From positions 124,001-188,000 of the forward strand of contig NZ_QRIL01000001.1 in assembly GCF_003471165.1 (NCBI RefSeq): 64,000 nt of DNA. The letters are read 5' to 3'. The notes under the pieces were generated by a model. It did not search any database, was not told where the DNA came from, and saw only the letters and a list, made by a program, of their open reading frames with translations. This stretch comes from Ruminococcus sp. AM22-13. GTDB lineage: Bacteria > Bacillota > Clostridia > Lachnospirales > Lachnospiraceae. Made by a program: the position numbers and the translations under genes. Shown piece after piece: positions 35,775-43,586 of the stretch (its first letter is position 1; every line of letters begins with the position of its first letter).

Positions 35775-36836
35775 TTATTTTTTGATATAAAAACGATAAC
35801 TTGTCATAGAGTCGTACTGCTCTCCTGCATTAAGCACAGGGGAATGGAAATCTTCCACATTAACTGCATTCGGTTCTACCTGTGTTTCCAGGCAGAAAGC
35901 ATCTCGTTTATTGTATACATGACCATTCTTGCCATTCTCATTCTTCACAAAATTAGCAGCATAGAACTGTACACATGGACAATCAGAAGTAACATCCATA
36001 GCAATTCCGCTCTTATCACTGTATGCTGTGGCAATCAGTCTTCTGTTTCCCTTTGCATAATTGTCTGTTACATAGTTATGATCATATCCACCGGTAAATT
36101 TAAGCTGTTCAAAATCAGCTTCAATATCCTGTCCAATCTTCTTGGCAGTTCTGAAATCCATAGGAGTTCCGGCAACTTCCTCGTAAACACCTGTTGGTAT
36201 AGAATGACTATCTGCTACAGGTGTATAATATTTCGCATGAATCGTAAGATACTGTTCCATGGCAGTTCCGCTTCCTTCACCATTTAAGTTGAAGTAAGAG
36301 TGATTTGTCATATTTGCAATAGTCGGTTCATCACAAACTCCCTGGTAATGAATCTTCAGTTCGTTTTCTTCTGTAAACTCATATTTTACAGATACATCAA
36401 ATTCTCCCGGATATCCATTCTCCCCATCCGGGCTGATGCGATTGAATACAATGCTGTTCTTATCCTGGGAAATCTCTGCCACATTCCATATTTTCTTCTC
36501 AAATCCATTCGGACCACTGTGAAGATTATTGTCATTCTCATTCTGGGCAAGAACTATCTCTTTACCGTTAATAGAGAACTTCGCTCCTCCGATACGGTTT
36601 CCACTTCTTCCGATCGTTGCACCAAAAAAGCATCCGTTCACTTCATAAGATGCCAGATCATCATATCCAAGTACAACATCTGTCATGGCACCATTTTTAT
36701 CCGGCACAGACACTTTAACCAGAAGTGCTCCAAAGTTGCTTACCTCTGCATATGCCCCGGAATTATTCTCCAGATGAAAAATCTTCGCTGTTTCCCCAGT
36801 CTGTAATACACCAAATTTTCTTTCAGAAACACTCAT
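35775..36836 (-). CDS. galM: Aldose 1-epimerase (galactose mutarotase)
   Basis: Interconverts alpha and beta anomers of aldoses such as galactose. 353 residues from the ATG at 36836, which has GGGAGG 9 bases before it; an ATG 60 bases upstream lies in the terminator of a small RNA. Catalytic residues are visible in NMTNHSYFNLNGEG (His) and AFCLETQVEPNAVN (Glu), with GRSGNRIGGAKFSINGKE near 75 and GGYDHNYVTDN near 265. No galK, galT or transporter is adjacent. Confidence 0.94.
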   Translation of the reverse strand: MSVSERKFGVLQTGETAKIFHLENNSGAYAEVSNFGALLVKVSVPDKNGAMTDVVLGYDDLASYEVNGCFFGATIGRSGNRIGGAKFSINGKEIVLAQNENDNNLHSGPNGFEKKIWNVAEISQDKNSIVFNRISPDGENGYPGEFDVSVKYEFTEENELKIHYQGVCDEPTIANMTNHSYFNLNGEGSGTAMEQYLTIHAKYYTPVADSHSIPTGVYEEVAGTPMDFRTAKKIGQDIEADFEQLKFTGGYDHNYVTDNYAKGNRRLIATAYSDKSGIAMDVTSDCPCVQFYAANFVKNENGKNGHVYNKRDAFCLETQVEPNAVNVEDFHSPVLNAGEQYDSMTSYRFYIKK

Positions 36837-36870
36837 CGTTTCTAACCTCCCATGTGCAAAATTACAATAA

Positions 36871-37098
36871 TAAAAAAGAGCCTGTCCATGGCTCATTTTT
36901 TACAGTTCCCGAAATGCCGTTCCCTTCCCATTGACGCCTAGCCGTAGCTAGGTGGGTATCCTCAACAGGCTTTCTGTCTTCCGCTGCGTAATGACGGCCT
37001 GACATCCGGTATGCGATGTTGGATTCCCGTTAAAGTCGATGTAGGTTCAAAAAAAGAAGGGGTCTCGCACATTTCAGGATATTCACTGTTCTTAACTG
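36871..37098 (-). ncRNA. ssrS: Probable 6S RNA
   Basis: A gene-free stretch with a consensus promoter upstream (37105-37133) and an intrinsic terminator at its end (36872-36894, GAGCC / GGCTC then TTTTTT) defines a transcript of about 228 nt. Its ends pair: ACAGTT and CCTGAAATG near the 5' end with CATTTCGGGAACTGT near the 3' end, a long closing stem as in 6S RNA. An inner hairpin CCCACCTAGC-TACG-GCTAGGCGTCAATGGG resembles the Firmicutes 6S 3' hairpin. The RNA would sequester sigma-A RNA polymerase. The class is my judgement from structure, not from a covariance search. Confidence 0.65.
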
Positions 37099-37104
37099 TT
37101 TTTT

Positions 37105-37133
37105 ATTATACTCTAGTATATACTCTTTTTCAA
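37105..37133 (-). promoter_or_regulatory. Consensus promoter of the probable 6S RNA
   Basis: On the minus strand TTGAAA (37128-37133), 17 bases, TATAAT (37105-37110). It lies 16 bases downstream of the thrC stop and drives transcription away from thrC. Confidence 0.85.
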
Positions 37134-37148
37134 CATAAAATGCGCAAT

Positions 37149-38651
37149 TTAATTAATTTTTTGTTTGATTCCAAGAATCTCTTTTACTGCCTGTGGCATA
37201 TCCGGAGCATCTACAACTCTGTCATGAAGTACCGGTGCTGTACGGATAGTCTCAACTGCCTGCGGAAGTTTTACTCCGGAAAGGCTGCTCAGCTCATCAG
37301 CTAATGCAAAATCATCTTTGCCATCTACGCTTACTCCAAGAGCTTCCATTACGCTTCTTGTAAATTTATATGGGCTTGCAGTGGATGCAATGACTGTCGG
37401 TGTGGTATCTTTTGTATCTGCTGTATATTTATCATATACGCCTGCTGCAACTGCAGTATGAGTATCAATTACATAATGGCTTTCTTTAAAAATTTTTGCA
37501 ATTGTCTGTGCTGTCTCTTCTTCTGTACAGTAGTTGCCATAGAAATCTGTTAACTGTGCTTTCATATCCTCTGTGATTGTATACTCGCCGCCCGCAGTAA
37601 GAGACTGCATTAATTCAGCACATTTCTTTGCATCGCCACCTGCAATACGATAAATCAGACGTTCCAGGTTACTGGAAATCAGAATATCCATAGAAGGGGA
37701 AGTTGTGAGAATGAAATCACGTTTTCTGTCATATGTTCCGGTGCAGAAGAAATCATACAGAACTTTATTATCATTGGATGCACAGATTAATTTGTGAACC
37801 GGAAGTCCCATCTGTTTTGCATAATAAGCAGCCAGAATATTTCCAAAGTTTCCTGTAGGTACTACTACATTGATTTCCTGTCCGTCTTTAATCTTTCCCT
37901 GACGCACAAGTGACGCATATGCATATACATAATAAACAATCTGAGGTACAAGACGTCCGATATTAATGGAGTTTGCAGATGAGAACTGATATCCTGCAGC
38001 ATCAAGCTCTGCCTCAAGTTCCTTATCATTGAACATCTTCTTTACAGCTGTCTGCGCATCGTCGAAGTTTCCGGTGATTCCTACAACATAAGTATTGTTG
38101 CCTTTCTGAGTCACCATCTGTTTCTCCTGAATCGGGCTTACACCATGTTTCGGATAGAATACAATGATCTTAGTTCCCGGAACATCAGCAAAACCTGCCA
38201 TAGCCGCTTTACCTGTATCTCCTGAAGTAGCTGTAAGAATGACAATCTCGTTATTTACCTGATTCTTCTTTGCAGCTGTAGTCATAAGATGTGGAAGGAT
38301 CGATAACGCCATATCCTTAAATGCGATCGTTGCACCATGATACAGTTCAAGGAAATAAGCTCCGTCTGCTTCATGAAGAGGTGCGATCTCTTTTGTATCA
38401 AATTTGTCATCATAGGCATTGTTGATGCAGTTCTTTAATTCTTCTTCTGTAAAATCGGTGAGAAAACGTTTCATCACCTCATATGCTGTCTCCTGATAAC
38501 TCATCTTTGCCAGTTTATCCATCGGAACATCCAGCTTCGGAATCTCTGTTGGCACAAATAAGCCGCCATCCTCAGACAGCCCTTTTAAAATAGCCATAGA
38601 AGCTGTTACGGTTTCTTCTTTTCCTCTTGTGCTTTTGTATAATACCTGCAT
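37149..38651 (-). CDS. thrC: Threonine synthase
   Basis: PLP enzyme that converts O-phosphohomoserine to threonine. 500 residues from the ATG at 38651 (CAGGAAATATC before it); an earlier ATG would add 15 residues without a better site. The PLP Lys is in GATIAFKDMALSILP near 107, with LTATSGDTGKAAMAGFAD and GNFGNILAAYYAKQMGLPV as cofactor and phosphate loops. The length and SEDGGLFVP start identify the long (E. coli or yeast type) form. It is monocistronic. Confidence 0.96.
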   Translation of the reverse strand: MQVLYKSTRGKEETVTASMAILKGLSEDGGLFVPTEIPKLDVPMDKLAKMSYQETAYEVMKRFLTDFTEEELKNCINNAYDDKFDTKEIAPLHEADGAYFLELYHGATIAFKDMALSILPHLMTTAAKKNQVNNEIVILTATSGDTGKAAMAGFADVPGTKIIVFYPKHGVSPIQEKQMVTQKGNNTYVVGITGNFDDAQTAVKKMFNDKELEAELDAAGYQFSSANSINIGRLVPQIVYYVYAYASLVRQGKIKDGQEINVVVPTGNFGNILAAYYAKQMGLPVHKLICASNDNKVLYDFFCTGTYDRKRDFILTTSPSMDILISSNLERLIYRIAGGDAKKCAELMQSLTAGGEYTITEDMKAQLTDFYGNYCTEEETAQTIAKIFKESHYVIDTHTAVAAGVYDKYTADTKDTTPTVIASTASPYKFTRSVMEALGVSVDGKDDFALADELSSLSGVKLPQAVETIRTAPVLHDRVVDAPDMPQAVKEILGIKQKIN

Positions 38652-38777
38652 GATATTTCCTGCCTTTCCAAAGTATTCATTTTGCCAATTGAACACATTA
38701 TAGCATATGCTTTAACAAAATACCATCCTAAATTATTTTTCTTTTGCTTCTTCTTTTTGTCATTGATTACTAGGTTG

Positions 38778-38824
38778 AAAAAGAGGTACAGATTTTCCAT
38801 GGCATGGTTATCTGCACCTCTTTT
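38778..38824 (-). terminator. Intrinsic terminator after the SleB-like gene
   Basis: On the minus strand AAAAGAGGTGCAGA pairs with TCTGTACCTCTTTT around an 18-base loop and is followed by TC. Arms contain the T-run. It lies between the hydrolase stop and thrC. Confidence 0.8.
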
Positions 38825-38861
38825 ACTTACTACATACACTCATATCTCCAGAATACATCAT

Positions 38862-39722
38862 CTAAGATTCCTTTGAATTCTCATCTGTGTCTGGATATGT
38901 ATAGAATTCATGTACACCATATTTAAATAATCGTTTCAAATCTTTTTCAAACCATGAAACATTATGTTTCTCAGCCTCAGATTTCTGGATAAAAAACAGA
39001 GCTCCCTCTGAATAATCAACTCCCTCAAGAGCTTGTCTGACAGCCTCCTTTGTTTCATCGGTAACTGTCACTTCATATATACGACCGTCATACGTTGGTG
39101 AAAACTGTGGAACTCCATTGGTACGCTGCCAGACCACTTCGGTAACTGTATCCGGAAATTCATCATTTTTTGTACGATTCATGATTACATTAGCCACCAG
39201 AACACGTCCCTTGATATCTTCCGTTCCAGCCTCTGCTTCTACAATATGCAGTAAAGTATCATAATCTTCATCAGACATCATTTGGGCTTTCTCAGAAAGT
39301 GTCATTGTCTTCGCATCAAGATCATTTATCTTATTTTCCATTGATGAACTGACATCAAATTCTGCAACATTATCTTCTATCACTTTGATTCTCTGACCAA
39401 CCATGACCTGCTCACAGGAGGTTCCAATACGAGTTACTGATTTCTTATGAAAAGTTGTACCCTTCATTCCCGACACTACACCGGCAATCCCTGTAGGTAC
39501 TATATCATTTCCAGCGGAATGTGAAGAAAAAGTTTCCTGTTCATTCTCCGAAGCAGCATATACTTTATTTTTCCCATTATAGTCTGCCACTCTGCCGCCT
39601 GCCGCAAATGCAACCGCCACACATGTACAAACTGCAACCAATGCCAGACTACGCACTGATTCACCTGATTGTTTCTTTTTTTCTTCTTTACCGGGGTGGC
39701 TTAAACTTTTTTGAACTTTCAT
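38862..39722 (-). CDS. SleB-like cell wall hydrolase, membrane-anchored or secreted
   Basis: A 286-residue extracytoplasmic protein. A basic N-terminus is followed by a hydrophobic segment (ALVAVCTCVAVAFAAG, about 27-45). The C-terminal 130 residues are the SleB/Hydrolase_2 domain: LLHIVEAEAGTEDIKGRVLV (catalytic Glu), ANVIMNRTKND, GVPQFSPTYDGRIY and ALFFIQKSEAEK. I prefer the ATG at 39722, 9 bases after AAGGA, over one 9 bases upstream. It likely cuts peptidoglycan in growing cells or spores. A WalR-like box sits just upstream of its promoter. Confidence 0.88.
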   Translation of the reverse strand: MKVQKSLSHPGKEEKKKQSGESVRSLALVAVCTCVAVAFAAGGRVADYNGKNKVYAASENEQETFSSHSAGNDIVPTGIAGVVSGMKGTTFHKKSVTRIGTSCEQVMVGQRIKVIEDNVAEFDVSSSMENKINDLDAKTMTLSEKAQMMSDEDYDTLLHIVEAEAGTEDIKGRVLVANVIMNRTKNDEFPDTVTEVVWQRTNGVPQFSPTYDGRIYEVTVTDETKEAVRQALEGVDYSEGALFFIQKSEAEKHNVSWFEKDLKRLFKYGVHEFYTYPDTDENSKES

Positions 39723-39790
39723 ACTTTTCATTCCTTGCGCTTTTTAATTATAAGTTTTATTTTCGTAACATTTCTGTAATTTATAAGAAA

Positions 39791-39842
39791 ATTATATTTA
39801 ATATAATTAATTTTGTCAAGCTTTTTTTACATTTTTGTAACA
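39791..39842 (-). promoter_or_regulatory. Consensus promoter and WalR-like box for the cell wall hydrolase
   Basis: On the minus strand TTGACA (39814-39819), 17 bases, TATAAT (39791-39796) is a perfect sigma-A promoter. Upstream, TGTTAC-AAAAA-TGTAAA (39826-39842) matches the WalR (YycF) direct repeat TGTWAH-N5-TGTWAH, ending 6 bases from the -35 element. WalRK controls cell wall hydrolases in other Firmicutes, which fits the gene. The rest of 39843-40043 holds only the repeat fragment at 39991. Confidence 0.75.
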
Positions 39843-39990
39843 TTTGTACTGCGCATGGTTACTGTTAATGTATCCTGACCTTATCAAAAGCTACAACCAT
39901 ATTAGAATTTCCATATCTATCTTAAGTATAAAAGTCACTTTATTCCCCGTCAATAAAATCTATACGTAATAATTCGTTATTATTCACTCC

Positions 39991-40017
39991 GGTTACTGTT
40001 CACTCCGTTCTCAGTAA
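39991..40017. repeat. Fragment of repeat family A
   Basis: GGTTACTGTTCACTCCGTTC plus TCAGTAA is a 27-base exact match to 62329-62355. It lies between the SleB-like gene and the end of the fusion enzyme gene. Confidence 0.75.
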
Positions 40018-40043
40018 TGCAACCAAAATTCATTCCAAATTGC

Positions 40044-42530
40044 CTACTTTTCCACACAAAGTAAAAACATAGGTGTCGGGTTATAAAACTCATCTTTCTT
40101 CGTGTAAATTCTTTCACTGATACCTGTATCAATCGAAAATTTCTTTACCCCAAGTTTTCCTAATATTTCTACATCCCAGGCAGGTCGGATATAAGAACTG
40201 ATTGGGAGCTGCCGTTTGATTTCCTCACATTCATTCATCATTGCATCCCCAACTGTGAAATGCGCATGATTAGAAGGAAGATTCGTTGTATCAGCAAAGT
40301 TATCAGCTCCATAATTGGCATCCGCATTAATCAATACACCGCCTGTTTTCAGCACACGAATCCACTCTTTGTAAGCCCGTGCGGCATCTGGCAGCGTCCA
40401 GGTAAGATTTCTGGTTACGATCACATCAAAGCTTTCGTCTGTGAAATCTGGATTTTCTGCATCCATCACCTTAAATGTACAGGAAGCACCTTCCTCTTTG
40501 GCCAGTTCCCTGGAATGAGTGATCATGTCCGGAGTCAGATCAATTCCTGTAACTTCATGTCCAAGTTTCGATAAAAGAATACTAAAAAATCCTGCCCCAC
40601 ATCCCACATCAAGAATTTTCAACTTCCCTTTCGGAAGAAAAGTACTGATTTCTTTCATCCACTTATCCGCCATATCACTGTGAAGTTCGGCCCTTCTCTG
40701 TTCCATAAAGCTGTCACTTCTTTTCGTCCAGTAATTCGTAATCTTTTCTTTTCTCTCATCTTTCCTGGAACTGAATTTACCATAAGCAATCATTGGTCCG
40801 TCTTTTAATACCTGAAGACTGGCAACCTGATAAAGAATCACGCCATTTAAATCTGAATAACTTTTTTCCAGAATATTCCCTTCATAGTCACGTGTACATC
40901 CAAGAAATTCTCCTGCCTTAATAAGGTCTCCTGGTTTCTTTTCCGGATACCACAGACCAAATACGCTTGCAGACTGATAGCGCATCTCATCAATCTCCAT
41001 CGGATAATACGTACTATAGCTTCTGAGTTCATCATAAATTCCAAGACAGCAAAGAATATTATGAACATCCTTTCTTGTAGAATAAACCTCTTCCTGTGTC
41101 CATCCTCCCATCTGTCCTCTCTCAATCAGTACACTCGGAATTCCGCAGGACGCCGCATAATTATAAGAACCTCCCGAAGCTACATCAGATTTCACCATAT
41201 ACGGTACATCTGCCTGTTCAGCCATCTTCTTTGACATAGCAACAACATCCGCATCTCCCTTTCCGGCATAATAAATATACGGTGTCAGTTCTTCAAAATC
41301 ATCACCACTGTGAATATCTATATAAAAATCCGCTTTGCTCTGCAATGTCTGCACAACCGCATAAGCCAGACGTTCCATCCTGGTTCCATCCGGATTCCCC
41401 GGAAAAACACGATTCAGATTCTTTTTATCTTCCTTGCAAATACTGCCGCCACGTTCCTCAAATTCTCTTCGACAGACAGTTTTTACAATAATCACGCTGC
41501 CATTGATTTTTTCAGGCTCCAGACTCTCTGCAAGTTCTATGGCAGCCTGAATTCCCACATGCTCCCCTGCATGAACTGCTGCCGTAATCAAAACCGTTTT
41601 CCCCGGATTACTTCCACAGATCACAGTATAAGGAAGAGCAAACTCCCCTCCTCCAAGCTTCAGAAAACCATTTTTCTTAGTTCCTGGTGCAGTCATAAGA
41701 GAACTCTCCATATAATTCTGCGCATCATCCTCTCCCGGCTTCAACTCTTTACTATTCCAGTTATTTCCCGCTTCTTTCACAGCACTAACCATAAACATCG
41801 GCGTAGAATGATAATTCAGCTTCTCCTCCTGACTCCACACTCTGTTCCAGATTCCTGTATCAACTGCCACACTCGAAAACCCATTCTCCTTCAGAAACTT
41901 CCTGTCCCAGGATGGTCTGTTAATCGCAGAAAGCGGCATCTGTAATGCAATCTTCTCCATACGGTCAATATCCGTACAAAGATAATGATCATCCAGATTC
42001 TTACTCTCTACACTCCGCCTATCCTCCTCATAAGACTGACGCTTCTCATCATCATAAAGATAGCCATACCAGTTCGCATCAAAATTAAGCAACTTTCCCC
42101 CCGGCTTCAGAACACGACACCACTCCCTATAAGCCCTCTCTGGCTCCTTCAGATTCCAGGTCAGATTCCTGCTGATTACCACATCAAACACATCATCCTC
42201 AAACTCCAGATTCTGCGCATCCATCTTATAAAAAGTAATATTCCTGCAAAGTTCCCCTGCATTCTTCTTCGCAGTATCCAGCATCTCCTGCGTATAATCC
42301 ACCGCAGCAACCCTATACCCCGCTCCAGCCAGAATAACAGGAAAAAAGCCCGGTCCGGTACCAATATCCAGAATCTTCAGCTCCTCCTTCGCTTTCTTCG
42401 GAAACTGACTCTCAAGAACCTCAAGCCACGCCCCCTTTTGCATCCCATTCAATTCCTTATGATTCACCTCAGAATACCCCTCCGCGCGGGTAGTCCAATA
42501 GCTCTCAATCTCCGACAATAAATCCTTCAA
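40044..42530 (-). CDS. Methyltransferase - M14 carboxypeptidase (AstE-like) - methyltransferase fusion
   Basis: An 828-residue cytoplasmic protein with three enzyme domains. Residues 1-250 are a class I SAM methyltransferase (ILDIGTGPG at 53, VISRNLTWNLKEPERAYREW near 118). Residues 275-590 are a zinc-dependent M14/succinylglutamate desuccinylase-like domain with ligands H320 and E323 (VHAGEH), H407 (DIHSGD) and base E470 (LIERGQ). Residues 596-828 are a second methyltransferase (ILDVGCGAG at 639, VTRNLTWTLPDAARAYKEW near 705). The two methyltransferases are clearly related, so one arose by duplication around the peptidase. The start is TTG at 42530, 9 bases after GGAGG. No transporter or partner gene is adjacent. 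The substrate is unknown; an amino-acid-like or peptide-like small molecule is my inference. Confidence 0.82.
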   Translation of the reverse strand: MKDLLSEIESYWTTRAEGYSEVNHKELNGMQKGAWLEVLESQFPKKAKEELKILDIGTGPGFFPVILAGAGYRVAAVDYTQEMLDTAKKNAGELCRNITFYKMDAQNLEFEDDVFDVVISRNLTWNLKEPERAYREWCRVLKPGGKLLNFDANWYGYLYDDEKRQSYEEDRRSVESKNLDDHYLCTDIDRMEKIALQMPLSAINRPSWDRKFLKENGFSSVAVDTGIWNRVWSQEEKLNYHSTPMFMVSAVKEAGNNWNSKELKPGEDDAQNYMESSLMTAPGTKKNGFLKLGGGEFALPYTVICGSNPGKTVLITAAVHAGEHVGIQAAIELAESLEPEKINGSVIIVKTVCRREFEERGGSICKEDKKNLNRVFPGNPDGTRMERLAYAVVQTLQSKADFYIDIHSGDDFEELTPYIYYAGKGDADVVAMSKKMAEQADVPYMVKSDVASGGSYNYAASCGIPSVLIERGQMGGWTQEEVYSTRKDVHNILCCLGIYDELRSYSTYYPMEIDEMRYQSASVFGLWYPEKKPGDLIKAGEFLGCTRDYEGNILEKSYSDLNGVILYQVASLQVLKDGPMIAYGKFSSRKDERKEKITNYWTKRSDSFMEQRRAELHSDMADKWMKEISTFLPKGKLKILDVGCGAGFFSILLSKLGHEVTGIDLTPDMITHSRELAKEEGASCTFKVMDAENPDFTDESFDVIVTRNLTWTLPDAARAYKEWIRVLKTGGVLINADANYGADNFADTTNLPSNHAHFTVGDAMMNECEEIKRQLPISSYIRPAWDVEILGKLGVKKFSIDTGISERIYTKKDEFYNPTPMFLLCVEK

Positions 42531-42656
42531 TTATATCTTCCTCCGCTTTCTATAACAATCTCAATTCTATACAGTAATTGTATCTTACAAGTTACCAACA
42601 GCTTTCCTGCCCTCACCTGCACCATACAATATGATTACAAATTCATCATGACCTGA

Positions 42657-42685
42657 ATTATAACAAACCGTCCCTTCCCCAACAA
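42657..42685 (-). promoter_or_regulatory. Possible promoter of the fusion enzyme gene
   Basis: On the minus strand TTGTTG (42680-42685), 17 bases, TATAAT (42657-42662), about 125 bases before the TTG start. The -35 element is weak. Confidence 0.5.
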
Positions 42686-42730
42686 GCCCATAGGGGGGAT
42701 ACAAATTCATTCAATTTTGCCAATCACCAG

Positions 42731-42761
42731 CTTGCCAGAAATAAATATTTTTTCTGGCAAG
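42731..42761. terminator. Perfect hairpin between the fusion gene and pflA
   Basis: CTTGCCAGAAA and TTTCTGGCAAG face each other around TAAATATTT. No U-run follows on either strand beyond the loop. It may back up the terminator at 42775-42817. Confidence 0.5.
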
Positions 42762-42774
42762 CGTCCCCTTCGCA

Positions 42775-42817
42775 ATTAAAAAGCTGCTATACAGGCCTCT
42801 CACCCATATAACAGCTT
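42775..42817 (-). terminator. Intrinsic terminator after pflA
   Basis: On the minus strand AAGCTGTTATA pairs with TATAGCAGCTT, followed by TTTAATTG. It lies 24 bases after the pflA stop. Confidence 0.8.
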
Positions 42818-42840
42818 ATCATCTTTTTCAAGTTATTCGG

Positions 42841-43581
42841 TTAAATTGCCCCAAGAATCTCCCTGGCATTATCAACCCTCTCCTGCGGCGGCGGATTAAC
42901 CCCCTCCAACGGATAAGGAATCCCAAGATTCTCCCATTTAAACTTCCCAAGTGTATGATACGGCAACACCTCCACACGCTCCACATTAGAAAGCGTATGA
43001 ATAAAATCAGCCAGCCGATGAAGATATTCATCCTTGTCACTGCCGCCCGGCACAAGCACATGTCTGATCCAGACAGGCTTCTTCATATCTGAAAGCTCAC
43101 GCGCCATCTCAAGAATATTCTTATTTGAATGCCCCGTAAGTTTAATATGCTCCGCCTCATCAATCTGCTTGATATCCAGAAGCACAAGATCTGTATATTT
43201 CATAAGCTCAAGCCACTTGGAATGCCACGGTTCTTTATCTGTAAAAGGATTCGCACTGGTATCAAGAGTTGTATTTATCCCCATTGCCTTCGCCTTTTTA
43301 AACAATTCTGTCAAAAAATCAATCTGCAGCAATGGTTCTCCACCACTTACAGTGATACCACCCTTATTTCCCCAGTAACCCTTATATCTCAATGCCTTGT
43401 TTAGAAGTTCATCTGCCGTATACTCCTGTCCCTGATTCAGCTTCCAGGTATCCGGATTATGGCAGAACTGGCATCTCATAGCACAGCCACTTAAGAAAAT
43501 CACATATCTTACTCCGGGTCCGTCTACGGACCCGAAGCTTTCCAGAGAATGAACATAACCTTTCATCTGCTTATCATCCAT
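42841..43581 (-). CDS. pflA: Pyruvate formate-lyase activating enzyme
   Basis: Radical SAM enzyme that installs the glycyl radical on PflB. About 246 residues. The cluster motif is CAMRCQFC within FLSGCAMRCQFCHNPDTW, after SLESFGSVDGPGVRYV; GGITVSGGEPLLQ is the SAM-binding GGE region. The start is uncertain: ATG at 43581 or 43566, both after the pflB stop; neither has a strong ribosome site, so translation may depend on coupling to pflB. It ends the pflBA operon. Confidence 0.95.
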   Translation of the reverse strand: MDDKQMKGYVHSLESFGSVDGPGVRYVIFLSGCAMRCQFCHNPDTWKLNQGQEYTADELLNKALRYKGYWGNKGGITVSGGEPLLQIDFLTELFKKAKAMGINTTLDTSANPFTDKEPWHSKWLELMKYTDLVLLDIKQIDEAEHIKLTGHSNKNILEMARELSDMKKPVWIRHVLVPGGSDKDEYLHRLADFIHTLSNVERVEVLPYHTLGKFKWENLGIPYPLEGVNPPPQERVDNAREILGAI

Positions 43582-43586
43582 TCTGA

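Noticed and set aside
38606..38839. A 77-codon frame upstream of thrC rich in Lys
   Set aside because: It overlaps the thrC start and the terminator of the hydrolase gene; composition reflects A-rich intergenic DNA.
41310..42521. Long open frames opposite the fusion enzyme gene
   Set aside because: The minus-strand frame has complete catalytic motifs in three domains; the plus-strand frames are low-complexity (Ile/Leu/Pro/His rich) shadows.
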